The translations under genes and the position numbers were made by a program. A stretch of 47,787 bases of DNA from Nocardioides sp. (lineage in GTDB: Bacteria > Actinomycetota > Actinomycetes > Propionibacteriales > Nocardioidaceae). Under the pieces are notes generated by a model. The model did no database searches, had not been told where the DNA came from, and saw only the letters and a list, made by a program, of their open reading frames with translations. Positions 40,332 through 47,787 of the stretch are shown in pieces (the stretch's first letter is position 1; each line of letters begins with the position of its first letter). The stretch lies in contig PBYI01000027.1 in NCBI GenBank assembly GCA_002729525.1, forward strand, positions 30,507-78,293, in the 5' to 3' direction.

Positions 40332-41753
40332 TCAGGTGACCAGCTGCCAGATCACCCCTGAGCCGACTCCGAGGAGCACGGTGAGCACGGCGGTGGTAGC
40401 GGCCGTCGACGCCGAGACGGGCTTCGCAGGCCAGGTCACACGTTCAGCAGCGTCTGTGTCCTCACTGGCAGATCCGAAGCGGTAGACCGGTGCTATCCAT
40501 CGCAGGTAGTAGAAGAGGCTCAGGAGGGTGTTGAGGAACACCGCGATCGCCAGCCAAGCGTCGCCCGCCTCCCACGCGGCCGCGGCGATCGTAACCTTGC
40601 CGACGAAGATGATGGTCGGTGGCGTTCCGATCAGACCTAGGAGCGAGACGGCGAGCGAGACGCCCAGTGCGGGACGCCCACGACCCATGCCTCGATAGGC
40701 GTTCAGGTTCCGACACTCCGGCAGGGAAGTGGTGACCGCGAAGGCGGACATGTTGGTGATGGTGTAGCCCGTGAGGTAGAGCAGCAACGACGGGAGCGCG
40801 AGGTCGCTGCGGCCGGCGACTGCCACGGGGACGAGCAGGTAGCCGACCTGGCTGACGGTGGACCAGCCGAGCAACCGTCGGGGGTCGCTCTGCCAGTAGG
40901 CAGCGAGGTTGCCCAGCGTCATGCTGGCCAACGCCAGCAGCCCGACCAGGAGCGGCCAGGCGAAGGTCTCCGGCAGTATCGCGACGAGCCGGTACGCCGC
41001 GATCACGGCGCCGATCTTCGGGATCGTGGTCAGGTAGGCGGCGACCGCCCCGCCGGCGCCTTGGGCTGCGTCCGGCACCCAGAAGTGCCCAGGGACGCCG
41101 CCGGCCTTGAACATCAGCCCGGCCAGGACCGCGACCACCCCTGCACCCACCGCTCTTGCCGGTGCGTCAGCGAGACGATCTGTGAGGTCGGGGTATGAGG
41201 TGGTGGCGGTGACGCCGTAGAGGATGGTGACGCCGCTCAGGAGCAGGATGCCGAAGAGCGCACCCATGAGGTAGGTCTTCATGGCCGCCTCGGCGGCCTG
41301 CGGGGTGCGCGCGATCCCGATCAGCCCGTAGAGCGGAATGCTGGCGAGCAGGAACCCGACGGCCACCACGAGCAGGTCGTCAGCGCCGGCGACGATGAGC
41401 GTGCCGGTGGTGGCGAACAGCATCAGGGCATAGGTCTCGCTCTCTCGGGGCGAGCCATCGATCTCGTCGGAGGCCAATGCGAGGACGATGATGGTGCCGA
41501 GAGCGGCCACGATCCGGGCGACGCCCGTGGTCACATCGACGGTGAAGGTGCCTTCCATCGCCATCTCCGCCGGACCCGCGAAACTGACTGCGGCGACGGT
41601 CGCTGCCGCGAGCAGCGCCATGGCGGCAACGACGCGGGTGACCCACTGACGGTCGGGCGCGAGGAATGACCCACCGATCAGCACGATGAGCCCGCCGAGG
41701 AACAGGATGATCTCGGGCAGGAGTAGCAGTGGTCGCATCTCCATCGCACCCAC
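40332..41753 (-). CDS. nuoN: NuoN-like complex I membrane subunit
   Basis: 473 residues, about 14 transmembrane helices, antiporter-like. Recognisable blocks: EIILFLGGLIVLIGGSFLAP at the N-terminus, MKTYLMGALFGILLLSGVT, KAGGVPGHFWVPDAAQGAGG with AYLTTIPKIGAVIAAYRL, and AYRGMGRGRPALGVSLAVSL. The conserved Lys/Pro region of the pump helices is present. It is the last gene of the nuo-like block, six bases after nuoM. Proton translocation by the membrane arm is inferred from the family. Confidence 0.85.
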   Translation of the reverse strand: MGAMEMRPLLLLPEIILFLGGLIVLIGGSFLAPDRQWVTRVVAAMALLAAATVAAVSFAGPAEMAMEGTFTVDVTTGVARIVAALGTIIVLALASDEIDGSPRESETYALMLFATTGTLIVAGADDLLVVAVGFLLASIPLYGLIGIARTPQAAEAAMKTYLMGALFGILLLSGVTILYGVTATTSYPDLTDRLADAPARAVGAGVVAVLAGLMFKAGGVPGHFWVPDAAQGAGGAVAAYLTTIPKIGAVIAAYRLVAILPETFAWPLLVGLLALASMTLGNLAAYWQSDPRRLLGWSTVSQVGYLLVPVAVAGRSDLALPSLLLYLTGYTITNMSAFAVTTSLPECRNLNAYRGMGRGRPALGVSLAVSLLGLIGTPPTIIFVGKVTIAAAAWEAGDAWLAIAVFLNTLLSLFYYLRWIAPVYRFGSASEDTDAAERVTWPAKPVSASTAATTAVLTVLLGVGSGVIWQLVT

Positions 41754-41759
41754 AGTCGG

Positions 41760-43256
41760 TTACCTCCCTACGAGGTCGATGAGCACCTCGGAGGCCGGTT
41801 CGATGACGTCGAGCAGTGGGCGGGGGAACACGCCGATCAGCACCGACAGCAACAGCAGCGATCCCACCGACCAGAGTTCGGCGGGGTGCAGGTCCCCGAA
41901 CCCGGTGGACTTCCCGCGGGTGTGCCCGGTGAAGATCCGCTGTAGGGACCGCAGGAACAGGGCGGCGGTGATGAGGATGCCGACGACCGCGATGGCGGTC
42001 GCCGGGGCGGCGGCGATGCTGCCGGTGAAGATCTGGAACTCGGCGATGAATCCGGAGAAGCCGGGAAGGCCCAGCGAGGCGAAGGCGCCGAGCGCGAACA
42101 GTGCGGCGAACCGGGGGGCGGGCGCCGCCAGCCCCCCGTAGGCGTCCATGTCGTAGCTGTTGGCACGGTCGTGCAGGACGCCGGCCAGGAGGAAGAGCGC
42201 GCCGGTGATCAGTCCGTGGCTGACCATCTGCGTGACGGCGCCGGTAACGGCGATCGAGCGTGCTTCGGCGGTGTCCCCGGCGACCAGGCCCGCCGCACCG
42301 ACCGCGAGCGCGATGTAGCCCATGTGGTTCACCGAGGTGTAGGCGATCATGCGTTTGAGGTCGGTCTGCGCCAGAGCCACCAGGGCGCCGTAGATCACCG
42401 AGACGATGCCGACGACGATGACCACCCAGGCCCACGCCCGCCACGCGTCGGGGAGCATCGGCATCGCGATCCGAACGAACCCGTAGGTGCCCATCTTCAG
42501 CAGCACCCCGGCCAGCACCGCTGAGCCGACCGCGGGGGCGTCGGTGTGGGCAGGCGGCAGCCAGGTGTGGAACGGCACCGTCGGCGTCTTCACGGCCAAG
42601 CCGATCAGGATCGCGGCGAGCACCAGTCCACCGGCCAACGATGAGCCAGCTAGGGGTGTCTGCTCGGACAGCTCGACCATGTCGAACGTGTGGGGGTCGG
42701 CGGCGATGTAGAGCCCGATGAAGCCGACCAGCAGCGCCAGGGAGCCGAGGAAGGTGTAAAGGAAGAACTTCAACGCCGAGCGGGCGGCGTCGCCGTGACC
42801 CCAACCGGCGATCACGAAGTACATCGCGACGATGGACAGGTCGAAGAAGACGAAGAACAGGATCAGGTCGGCGGAGACGAACAGGCCCATGCTGACCGAC
42901 TGCAGGAAGAGGAAGAGCGCCGACTGCAGGCGTGGGCGGTTGGTATCGCGCAACGCGTACACCGCGCAGGCCAGGAAGATCACCGCCGTCATCGCGATCA
43001 GCGGCAAGGACAGGCCGTCGACCCCGATGTGGTAGCTGCTGTTGACGCCCGGGATCCACTCGGCCCGCTGCTCGAACGCCAGCTGTTCCTCTGCGGGGGT
43101 CTCGTACTGCCACCACACCGCGACCACCAGGGCCAGGTCGACGCCGGCCACGGCCACCCACGACCACCGTGCGGCGGTGTCACCGAGCCGGGGCGCCAGG
43201 ACGAGTGCCAGGGCCGCGGCCAGGGGCAGGAAGACGATCAGACTGAGCACGTTCAC
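41760..43256 (-). CDS. nuoM: NuoM-like complex I membrane subunit
   Basis: 498 residues from the GTG overlapping the nuoL stop in GTGA; the open frame runs further upstream, but that part is Arg/Pro-rich and not NuoM. The family block VPFHTWLPPAHTDAPAVGSA followed by VLAGVLLKMGTYGF is textbook, and LKRMIAYTSVNHMGYIALA follows. About 14 membrane helices are seen. NuoM is one of three antiporter-like subunits in the membrane arm. Confidence 0.9.
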   Translation of the reverse strand: MNVLSLIVFLPLAAALALVLAPRLGDTAARWSWVAVAGVDLALVVAVWWQYETPAEEQLAFEQRAEWIPGVNSSYHIGVDGLSLPLIAMTAVIFLACAVYALRDTNRPRLQSALFLFLQSVSMGLFVSADLILFFVFFDLSIVAMYFVIAGWGHGDAARSALKFFLYTFLGSLALLVGFIGLYIAADPHTFDMVELSEQTPLAGSSLAGGLVLAAILIGLAVKTPTVPFHTWLPPAHTDAPAVGSAVLAGVLLKMGTYGFVRIAMPMLPDAWRAWAWVVIVVGIVSVIYGALVALAQTDLKRMIAYTSVNHMGYIALAVGAAGLVAGDTAEARSIAVTGAVTQMVSHGLITGALFLLAGVLHDRANSYDMDAYGGLAAPAPRFAALFALGAFASLGLPGFSGFIAEFQIFTGSIAAAPATAIAVVGILITAALFLRSLQRIFTGHTRGKSTGFGDLHPAELWSVGSLLLLSVLIGVFPRPLLDVIEPASEVLIDLVGR

Positions 43257-45193
43257 CTCACTGTGAGGAGGAGCAGGACGCCGATCGCGAGCACCGCGAC
43301 GGCTTGGATGTAGTACTGGTGCAGCTGTCCGGTCTGCGGGCGTCGGGCGAGTCGGCCCAGGCCGCGTGTCCAGGAAGCGACGCGCTCGACCGTCCCGTCG
43401 AGCCACCGGTTGTCACCGCGGGCGCTGCGCTCGGCAGCGCTCAGGGAACTCCGCGAGACCGCCTCGACACTTCCGTCGACGACCGTGTCGTCGAAGGCGG
43501 CCATGCCGCGGGCCGCCGTGAGGGCGCCTGTCGCCGACCGGGTGACGGCCCGGTCGAGCACTTGGTCGTCGAAGCGCGCCAGCCGCTCGGCGATCCGTAC
43601 GGTCGGGCGTACGACGACCACGTGCGTGATGTGCTCGAGTCCGAGCCACCCCAGCGCCCAGCGCGGCTCTGGGACACGACGACGCCACCAAACCGACCCG
43701 ACCACGGCCAGGGCGATCAGGGCCGAGACGGCGAGTTCCAGCGGTGCCGGGTGCAGCGGCTCCTCCGCCATCGTCCGGGCGACCGTGTCTCCGACGGGCG
43801 GGAGGGCGAGCGCTCCCAGGACGAGGGCGCCGAGCGCGAGCACGACGAGCGGCGCCTGTTCCAGCGGACCGATGTGGCGGGTGCCCTGCTGCTCCTCATC
43901 GTGGTGCCCCTCGACCTCGGCCTGCTCGTCCAGCGGCACGGGCCGCCACACGACCATCAGGATCTTGCCGGCGTAGGCGGCCGAGAGCGCCGCGGCTGCG
44001 AGCCCGACGGCGTAGAGCAACGGCGACTCTTCGAGCGCCGCAGCGAGCACGGCGTCCTTGGTGGCCCACAGTGCCAGCGGGGCGATTCCTGCCAGCGACA
44101 GTGCGCCGGCCGTGGCAGTGACTCCGAGCAGCCGCCAGCGGCGGGCGACGCCGCGGAGCCCGGCGAGGCGTTTGGGGCCGAGCGCGGTGAGCCAGGCCCC
44201 GGCGGCCAGGAACAGCAGCGCTTTGGTCGAGGCGTGCGCGAGCAGGTGCGCCGCTCCCCCGCTCACCGTCCCCAGGCCCGCGGCCATCACCACGAAGCCC
44301 AGCTGGGCTGAGGTCGATGCCGCGAGCAGCTGCTTGAGGTCGCGCTGCGCCACCGCCACCGTGCCGAGCAGCAGCGCCGTCGCGGCGCCGACCCATGCGG
44401 CGGCGCCGGCGGCCCACCCGGTCGCCGCCAGGAGCGGCTCGACGCGGAGCAGGAGGTAGCCACCCATGGCGACCATCGCCGCCGAGTGCAGCAGGGCCGA
44501 CACCGGGCTGGGACCCTCCATCGCCCGCGACAGCCAGAACGAGAACGGCAGCTGCGCCGCCTTGCCGAGCGCCGCGACCAGCAGCCCCGCTGCGATCACG
44601 TGTCGCCAACTCGCGCTACTCCCCGCCAGGTCCGCCAGCGCCAGTCCGGATCCGCCCGCCACCGCCGCTCCCGCAGCGACGTACATCCCGACGTCGGCCG
44701 TGCGGGTGGTCACGAAGGCGGTCACACCGGCCGAGACCCGTTGGTCGTCTCGCCACCAGAAGCCGATCAGCGCGAACGACGTCGCGCCCATCACCTCCCA
44801 CGAGAAGAGCAACGCGGGCAGGCTCTGCGCCGTGGCCGTCACGAGCGCGGCGGCGGCGAACAGCAGCATCAGCCCGTGGAATCGCCCCTGCGACTCGCGG
44901 ATCTCGCCAGCGGCGAACACCACGACCAGCAGCGTGACCACGGCGACCATCGGCACCACCAGCGCGGAGAGTGCGTCGACCCCGAGCGCGAAGTCGCTGC
45001 CGGCCATGAACGGCACCGACATCTCCGGGCGGCCGAACGCCACGATGAGTGCTAGCACCGCGGTGAGGGTGGCGGTGACCAGCGAGACGACCGCGGCGGC
45101 GCGTTCGAGCCGTGACAGCGCCAGCGCGGCACCCACGACGGCGGGAAGCAGGACGAGCAGCCACAGCGCGGCCTCGGTCAAGGTGTGCGTCAC
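43253..45193 (-). CDS. nuoL: NuoL-like complex I membrane subunit
   Basis: 646 residues. The antiporter-like core is clear: FSWEVMGATSFALIGFWWRD, PSPVSALLHSAAMVAMGGYL with VEPLL, QRDLKQLLAASTSAQLGFVV, LLAHASTKALLFLAAGAWL. The C-terminal part with the long amphipathic helix and basic loop also fits NuoL. It starts 7 bases after the nuoK stop, and its stop overlaps the nuoM GTG. Length is near the family norm. Confidence 0.9.
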   Translation of the reverse strand: MTHTLTEAALWLLVLLPAVVGAALALSRLERAAAVVSLVTATLTAVLALIVAFGRPEMSVPFMAGSDFALGVDALSALVVPMVAVVTLLVVVFAAGEIRESQGRFHGLMLLFAAAALVTATAQSLPALLFSWEVMGATSFALIGFWWRDDQRVSAGVTAFVTTRTADVGMYVAAGAAVAGGSGLALADLAGSSASWRHVIAAGLLVAALGKAAQLPFSFWLSRAMEGPSPVSALLHSAAMVAMGGYLLLRVEPLLAATGWAAGAAAWVGAATALLLGTVAVAQRDLKQLLAASTSAQLGFVVMAAGLGTVSGGAAHLLAHASTKALLFLAAGAWLTALGPKRLAGLRGVARRWRLLGVTATAGALSLAGIAPLALWATKDAVLAAALEESPLLYAVGLAAAALSAAYAGKILMVVWRPVPLDEQAEVEGHHDEEQQGTRHIGPLEQAPLVVLALGALVLGALALPPVGDTVARTMAEEPLHPAPLELAVSALIALAVVGSVWWRRRVPEPRWALGWLGLEHITHVVVVRPTVRIAERLARFDDQVLDRAVTRSATGALTAARGMAAFDDTVVDGSVEAVSRSSLSAAERSARGDNRWLDGTVERVASWTRGLGRLARRPQTGQLHQYYIQAVAVLAIGVLLLLTVR

Positions 45194-45200
45194 CGGCGGC

Positions 45201-45503
45201 TCACCCCGAAAGATCCGTGGCCATGTCGGTCATGTCCGACTGCCGTTCGCGGTGCAGAAGAGTGGCGACGGCGAACCCCATCGCCATCTCTAGCGTCATC
45301 GCGGCAATGATCACCAGCAGCAGAACCTGACCGGTGGGGTGCGGTGCGAGGAACCACCAGAAACCGCCCGCGGCGAGGATGAGCGCGTTGATCATCAGCT
45401 CCAGGCCCATCATCACCATCACCACGACCTGCTGGGAGATCGCGCCGTAGAGGCCGACGGCAAAGAGCGCCGCGGCGATGAGCAAGGTCGCCTCCAGCGT
45501 CAT
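45201..45503 (-). CDS. nuoK: NuoK-like complex I subunit
   Basis: 100 residues, three transmembrane helices, with the conserved Glu in helix 2 (MMGLELMINALILAAGGFWW) and a second Glu in helix 3 (AAMTLEMAMGFAVATLLHRE). The usual length of NuoK. The ATG overlaps the nuoJ stop (ATGA), and NuoL follows after 7 bases. Confidence 0.88.
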   Translation of the reverse strand: MTLEATLLIAAALFAVGLYGAISQQVVVMVMMGLELMINALILAAGGFWWFLAPHPTGQVLLLVIIAAMTLEMAMGFAVATLLHRERQSDMTDMATDLSG

Positions 45504-46069
45504 CGGCCCACACCGCCCGGCTGCGGGTCGTCGGCCGGACGCCGCTTCAGGTCGTCCCCGAAGCGGTCGTAGCGCGTGCGGTGCGCAGCCAGCACCACGC
45601 CCGCGACGATGGTGGCGACCATGACCGGACTGATGACCGCCATCACCAGCATCTTCGGCCCCATCAGCTCCTCACCGAGAGCCATCGTGACGTCCGCCGC
45701 CGGGCTGCCACGACGATCCGGCCAGTCGACGAGCAGGATGCCGGCGGCGAGCCCGACGAAGGTCGTGAGGGCGACGGCAAGTGCGGTCTTGTTGCCGTGC
45801 ACCATGCTCATCGGCATCAGCGCGGGGTTCATCCCCATGAACATGACCATGTAGACGGCCATGATGGCCATCTCCATGACCATCATCAGGATCGTCACCA
45901 CGCCGACGTAGTTCTGCTGCAGGAACATCACCAGCACACCCACCGCTACGAAGGAGATCGCGAGGGCGTAGGTCGCGCGCGCCATCGAATCGACGTAGAA
46001 GACGGCAGCGCCTGCGAGGACGGCCGCGATGCCCAACCCCCAGAACGCGATGTCGACGACCATGCTCAT
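45500..46069 (-). CDS. nuoJ: NuoJ-like complex I subunit, methionine-rich
   Basis: 189 residues from the ATG at 46069, overlapping the nuoH stop; the open upstream frame is Arg/Gly-rich and belongs to another strand. Five membrane helices, with the NuoJ-typical helix FYVDSMARATYALAISFVAV and VGVLVMFLQQNYVGVVTILM. It is unusually rich in Met from residue 68 on (MMVMEMAIMAVYMVMFMGMN then PALMPMSM). Normal NuoJ has few Met there; a Met-rich cluster near a copper-type repeat gene suggests a metal role. Confidence 0.82.
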   Translation of the reverse strand: MSMVVDIAFWGLGIAAVLAGAAVFYVDSMARATYALAISFVAVGVLVMFLQQNYVGVVTILMMVMEMAIMAVYMVMFMGMNPALMPMSMVHGNKTALAVALTTFVGLAAGILLVDWPDRRGSPAADVTMALGEELMGPKMLVMAVISPVMVATIVAGVVLAAHRTRYDRFGDDLKRRPADDPQPGGVGR

Positions 46070-47028
46070 CCCCTTCCCGCCGCGATCACGGCAACGACCA
46101 GGTCCTGCACGAGCACCGCGGGCAGAAGCACCAGCCAGCCGACTTCCATGAACTTGTCGGGCCGCAACGCCGGTACACGGCGGCGAGCCCACACCAGGAC
46201 CGCCAACAGGAGCACAGTCTTGAGCAGCACCCAGGCCCAGCCCGGCAGCAACGGACCGGCACCACCACCGAGAAACATCGGCACCGCGAACGCGGCACCC
46301 GCCGCGAGCAACGCGTAGCGTCCCGCCTCGAACACCAGCCGGTCGACGCCGGACAGCTCGCCGCGCACACCGCCCGCGACATCGGTGCCGACCGCCGGCG
46401 CGAACGGCCCACTCACGGAGAACGCGACGACACCGAGCAGGTACACCAGGAACGCCACCGGCATCCACACCGCGAACCAGAGCTCGTCTTGTGCCCCCGC
46501 GACCTGACCCACGTTGAGGCTCCCCGCCGCGATCGCCGGAGCAACCAGCGCGAACATCAGCGGCAGCTCGTAACCGAGACCGTGTGCCAGGAAGCGATAG
46601 CCGCCCACCAACGGGTACGCCGAGTTGGCCCCCCAGCCGGTCAACCACACCACCGCCCAGACCAGCACATCTATGGCGTTGAACCACATCACCCCGACGT
46701 CGAGGTCGAAGATCGTCCACTCCCCCAGCGGCACCACCGTCACCATCAGCGCGGCAGTCACCAGCAGGCCCGCTCCGCCGATCCGCCACAGCAGGTGATC
46801 AGCCTGCACGGTTGTCCGGCGCCGCTGACGCAGCAGCCGTGCGGTCTCACCGAACGGCCTCCCCAGACCGTTCGCCACGCCAGCGGCTCGCGCGGACAGC
46901 GCACCGTCGAGCGCCGCCGCGAAGAGCGTCAAGGAACCCAGGATCAGCAGCGCCAGGATCGCCCAGCCACCGGGAACCACCGTCACCTCGGGGGTGATAG
47001 CCCCGGCCGCGAGCATCAACTCAGACAT
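46066..47028 (-). CDS. nuoH: NuoH-like complex I subunit
   Basis: 320 residues from the ATG at 47028 (MSELMLAAGAITPEV), which overlaps the end of the NuoD-like gene; the longer frame starts inside that gene. About eight transmembrane helices: WAILALLILGSLTLFAAALD, GAGLLVTAALMVTVVPLG, YELPLMFALVAPAIAAGSLN. The loop VGTDVAGGVRGELSGVDRLV followed by FEAGRYALL corresponds to the family's quinone-chamber loop. Family identity is good, though several residues of the loop differ from respiratory NuoH. Confidence 0.85.
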   Translation of the reverse strand: MSELMLAAGAITPEVTVVPGGWAILALLILGSLTLFAAALDGALSARAAGVANGLGRPFGETARLLRQRRRTTVQADHLLWRIGGAGLLVTAALMVTVVPLGEWTIFDLDVGVMWFNAIDVLVWAVVWLTGWGANSAYPLVGGYRFLAHGLGYELPLMFALVAPAIAAGSLNVGQVAGAQDELWFAVWMPVAFLVYLLGVVAFSVSGPFAPAVGTDVAGGVRGELSGVDRLVFEAGRYALLAAGAAFAVPMFLGGGAGPLLPGWAWVLLKTVLLLAVLVWARRRVPALRPDKFMEVGWLVLLPAVLVQDLVVAVIAAGRG

Positions 47029-47787
47029 GCGAGGCCTCGTGCTCCGCGGGGCCGGACTGCAGTTCATGGAGGTCCAGGCTGGCGAGGACCAGTCGTGCGG
47101 TGGCCAGGTCGAGACCGGTCACCAGTGGACCCAGCTGGTCAGTGGAGGCGCGCTCGCCGACCACGTCGGTCTCCGCCTCCTCCAACATGCGCAGCAGGCG
47201 GTCATAGGTGTCTCCAGCCAGCGCGGTCGGGAGCCCGTGCTCGCGAAGGTCCTCCCCGCTCAGCGGCCGGACCCCGCGCAACGACCAGCGCAGCACCCGC
47301 GACCGGCCGACCCGACGGACCAGGCGAGCGGTTCTTGCGGACACCTCGGTGTCGTGTCCACCGTCGAGCAGGGCGTCGCGGATCCCACGGGCCTCCGCAG
47401 CAGCGTCCCCCCAGCCGGCTAGTGCGAGAAGCGCGGCGATGTTGTCCATCCGGCGCGCCACAGCATCGGACAGCGGAACCCTCTCCCTCGTCCCGTAGTC
47501 GAGAAGCTCCGCCTGCGCCTCGGTAATGACCTCACCCTGCAAGGCGCAGCGCAGTACGAGCCCGGCCGGCCAGTGTGGCAGGACCGGACCAAGGGGGACG
47601 TTCAGCACGTCCATCTCCAGCCCGTCACGGTCCTCACCACCCCCCGCGAGTGGGATACCGCCGGGTGACATCTCCATGTCGCCGTGGTCCATCTCGCCGT
47701 GGTCCATGTCGCCGTGGTCCATGTCGCCGTGGTCCATGTCGCCGTGGTCCATGTCGCCGTGGTCCATGTCGCCGTGGTCCATGTCGC
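47021..47787 (-). CDS. NuoD-like protein with N-terminal MDHGD repeats, 5' partial
   Basis: At least 255 residues; the frame is open to the right edge, so the N-terminus is outside. The first part in view is a repeat of the five residues MDHGD (one MDHGE variant), rich in His, Met and Asp, typical of copper-binding sequences. Then DVLNVPLGPVLPHWPAGLVL RCALQGEV resembles the NuoD opening GPQHPxxHGVLRLVLxLDGE, with the usual His/Arg replaced. Further on RVPLSDAVARRMDNIAALLA and RSRVLRWSLRGVRPLSGEDL match the NuoD middle. It is much shorter than normal NuoD (about 400 residues). Assignment is by resemblance only. Confidence 0.6.
   Translation of the reverse strand, partial: DMDHGDMDHGDMDHGDMDHGDMDHGDMDHGEMDHGDMEMSPGGIPLAGGGEDRDGLEMDVLNVPLGPVLPHWPAGLVLRCALQGEVITEAQAELLDYGTRERVPLSDAVARRMDNIAALLALAGWGDAAAEARGIRDALLDGGHDTEVSARTARLVRRVGRSRVLRWSLRGVRPLSGEDLREHGLPTALAGDTYDRLLRMLEEAETDVVGERASTDQLGPLVTGLDLATARLVLASLDLHELQSGPAEHEASHV
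47674..47787. repeat. 15-bp tandem repeat encoding MDHGD
   Basis: Unit CCATGTCGCCGTGGT on the plus strand, about 7.6 copies within the window and continuing beyond its right edge. One copy has CCATCTC (MDHGE). Fifteen bases keep the frame, so copy number changes only the number of MDHGD units. Confidence 0.92.

Overview
High-GC actinobacterial DNA, with many GTG starts, genes joined by 4-base overlaps and a Flp/Tad pilus locus of the Gram-positive type. A Nocardioides-like or related member of the Actinomycetota is my inference. The window has two parts. Positions 1 to about 37.6 kb look like one end of an integrative mobile element. Positions about 37.6 to 47.8 kb hold a decayed metal/persulfide gene cluster, a K+-channel-like gene and a complex I-like operon.

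Element, left to right: a 5'-truncated thermonuclease; an AbiEi/AbiEii toxin-antitoxin pair; a 12-gene minus-strand operon for a Tad-type pilus (lipoprotein, Trp-rich secreted protein, CpaB-like, TadZ-like, TadA, TadB, TadC, Flp pilin, three TadE/TadG-like minor pilins, and a membrane protein joining LysM and BTAD-like domains); a small ArsR-like regulator; remnants of an ATPase gene and a frameshifted gene; a DUF4192 gene with small companions; a degenerate M48-like membrane protein; a DUF1173 gene followed by a type ISP-like restriction-modification gene; a giant methyltransferase-helicase; element-specific unknown genes; two excisionase-like genes; and a tyrosine integrase. The integrase is followed by two strong hairpins and a tRNA 3' fragment that is probably the attachment core. 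No relaxase, VirB4 or coupling protein is visible here.

The most striking signal is a two-box DNA element, GTCCGAT, 13 bases, then GGTTGCTTCTCC or a close variant. I find it seven times, always 20 bases between box starts, and always before element operons: the tad operon, 16248, 17872, DUF1173/ISP, the methyltransferase-helicase block, 33410 and 34018. In three copies an ATG lies exactly 36 bases after the first G, with no Shine-Dalgarno sequence. That geometry fits a promoter making leaderless mRNAs, so the element may run as one regulon under a dedicated sigma factor or activator. The DUF1173/ISP operon also carries two length-variable tandem repeats in coding sequence. An 11-bp repeat, present in three copies, throws the ISP gene out of frame just before its specificity domain; two copies would restore the frame.

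Right part: a CsoR/CstR-like repressor gene, a rhodanese-like gene and a CopZ-like gene are broken by small indels or truncation, while a DUF302 gene between them is intact. Next comes a two-TM channel with a TLGLGD filter, then nuoN, M, L, K, J, H and a short NuoD-like gene. The NuoD-like gene begins with Met-Asp-His-Gly-Asp repeats that run off the window edge.
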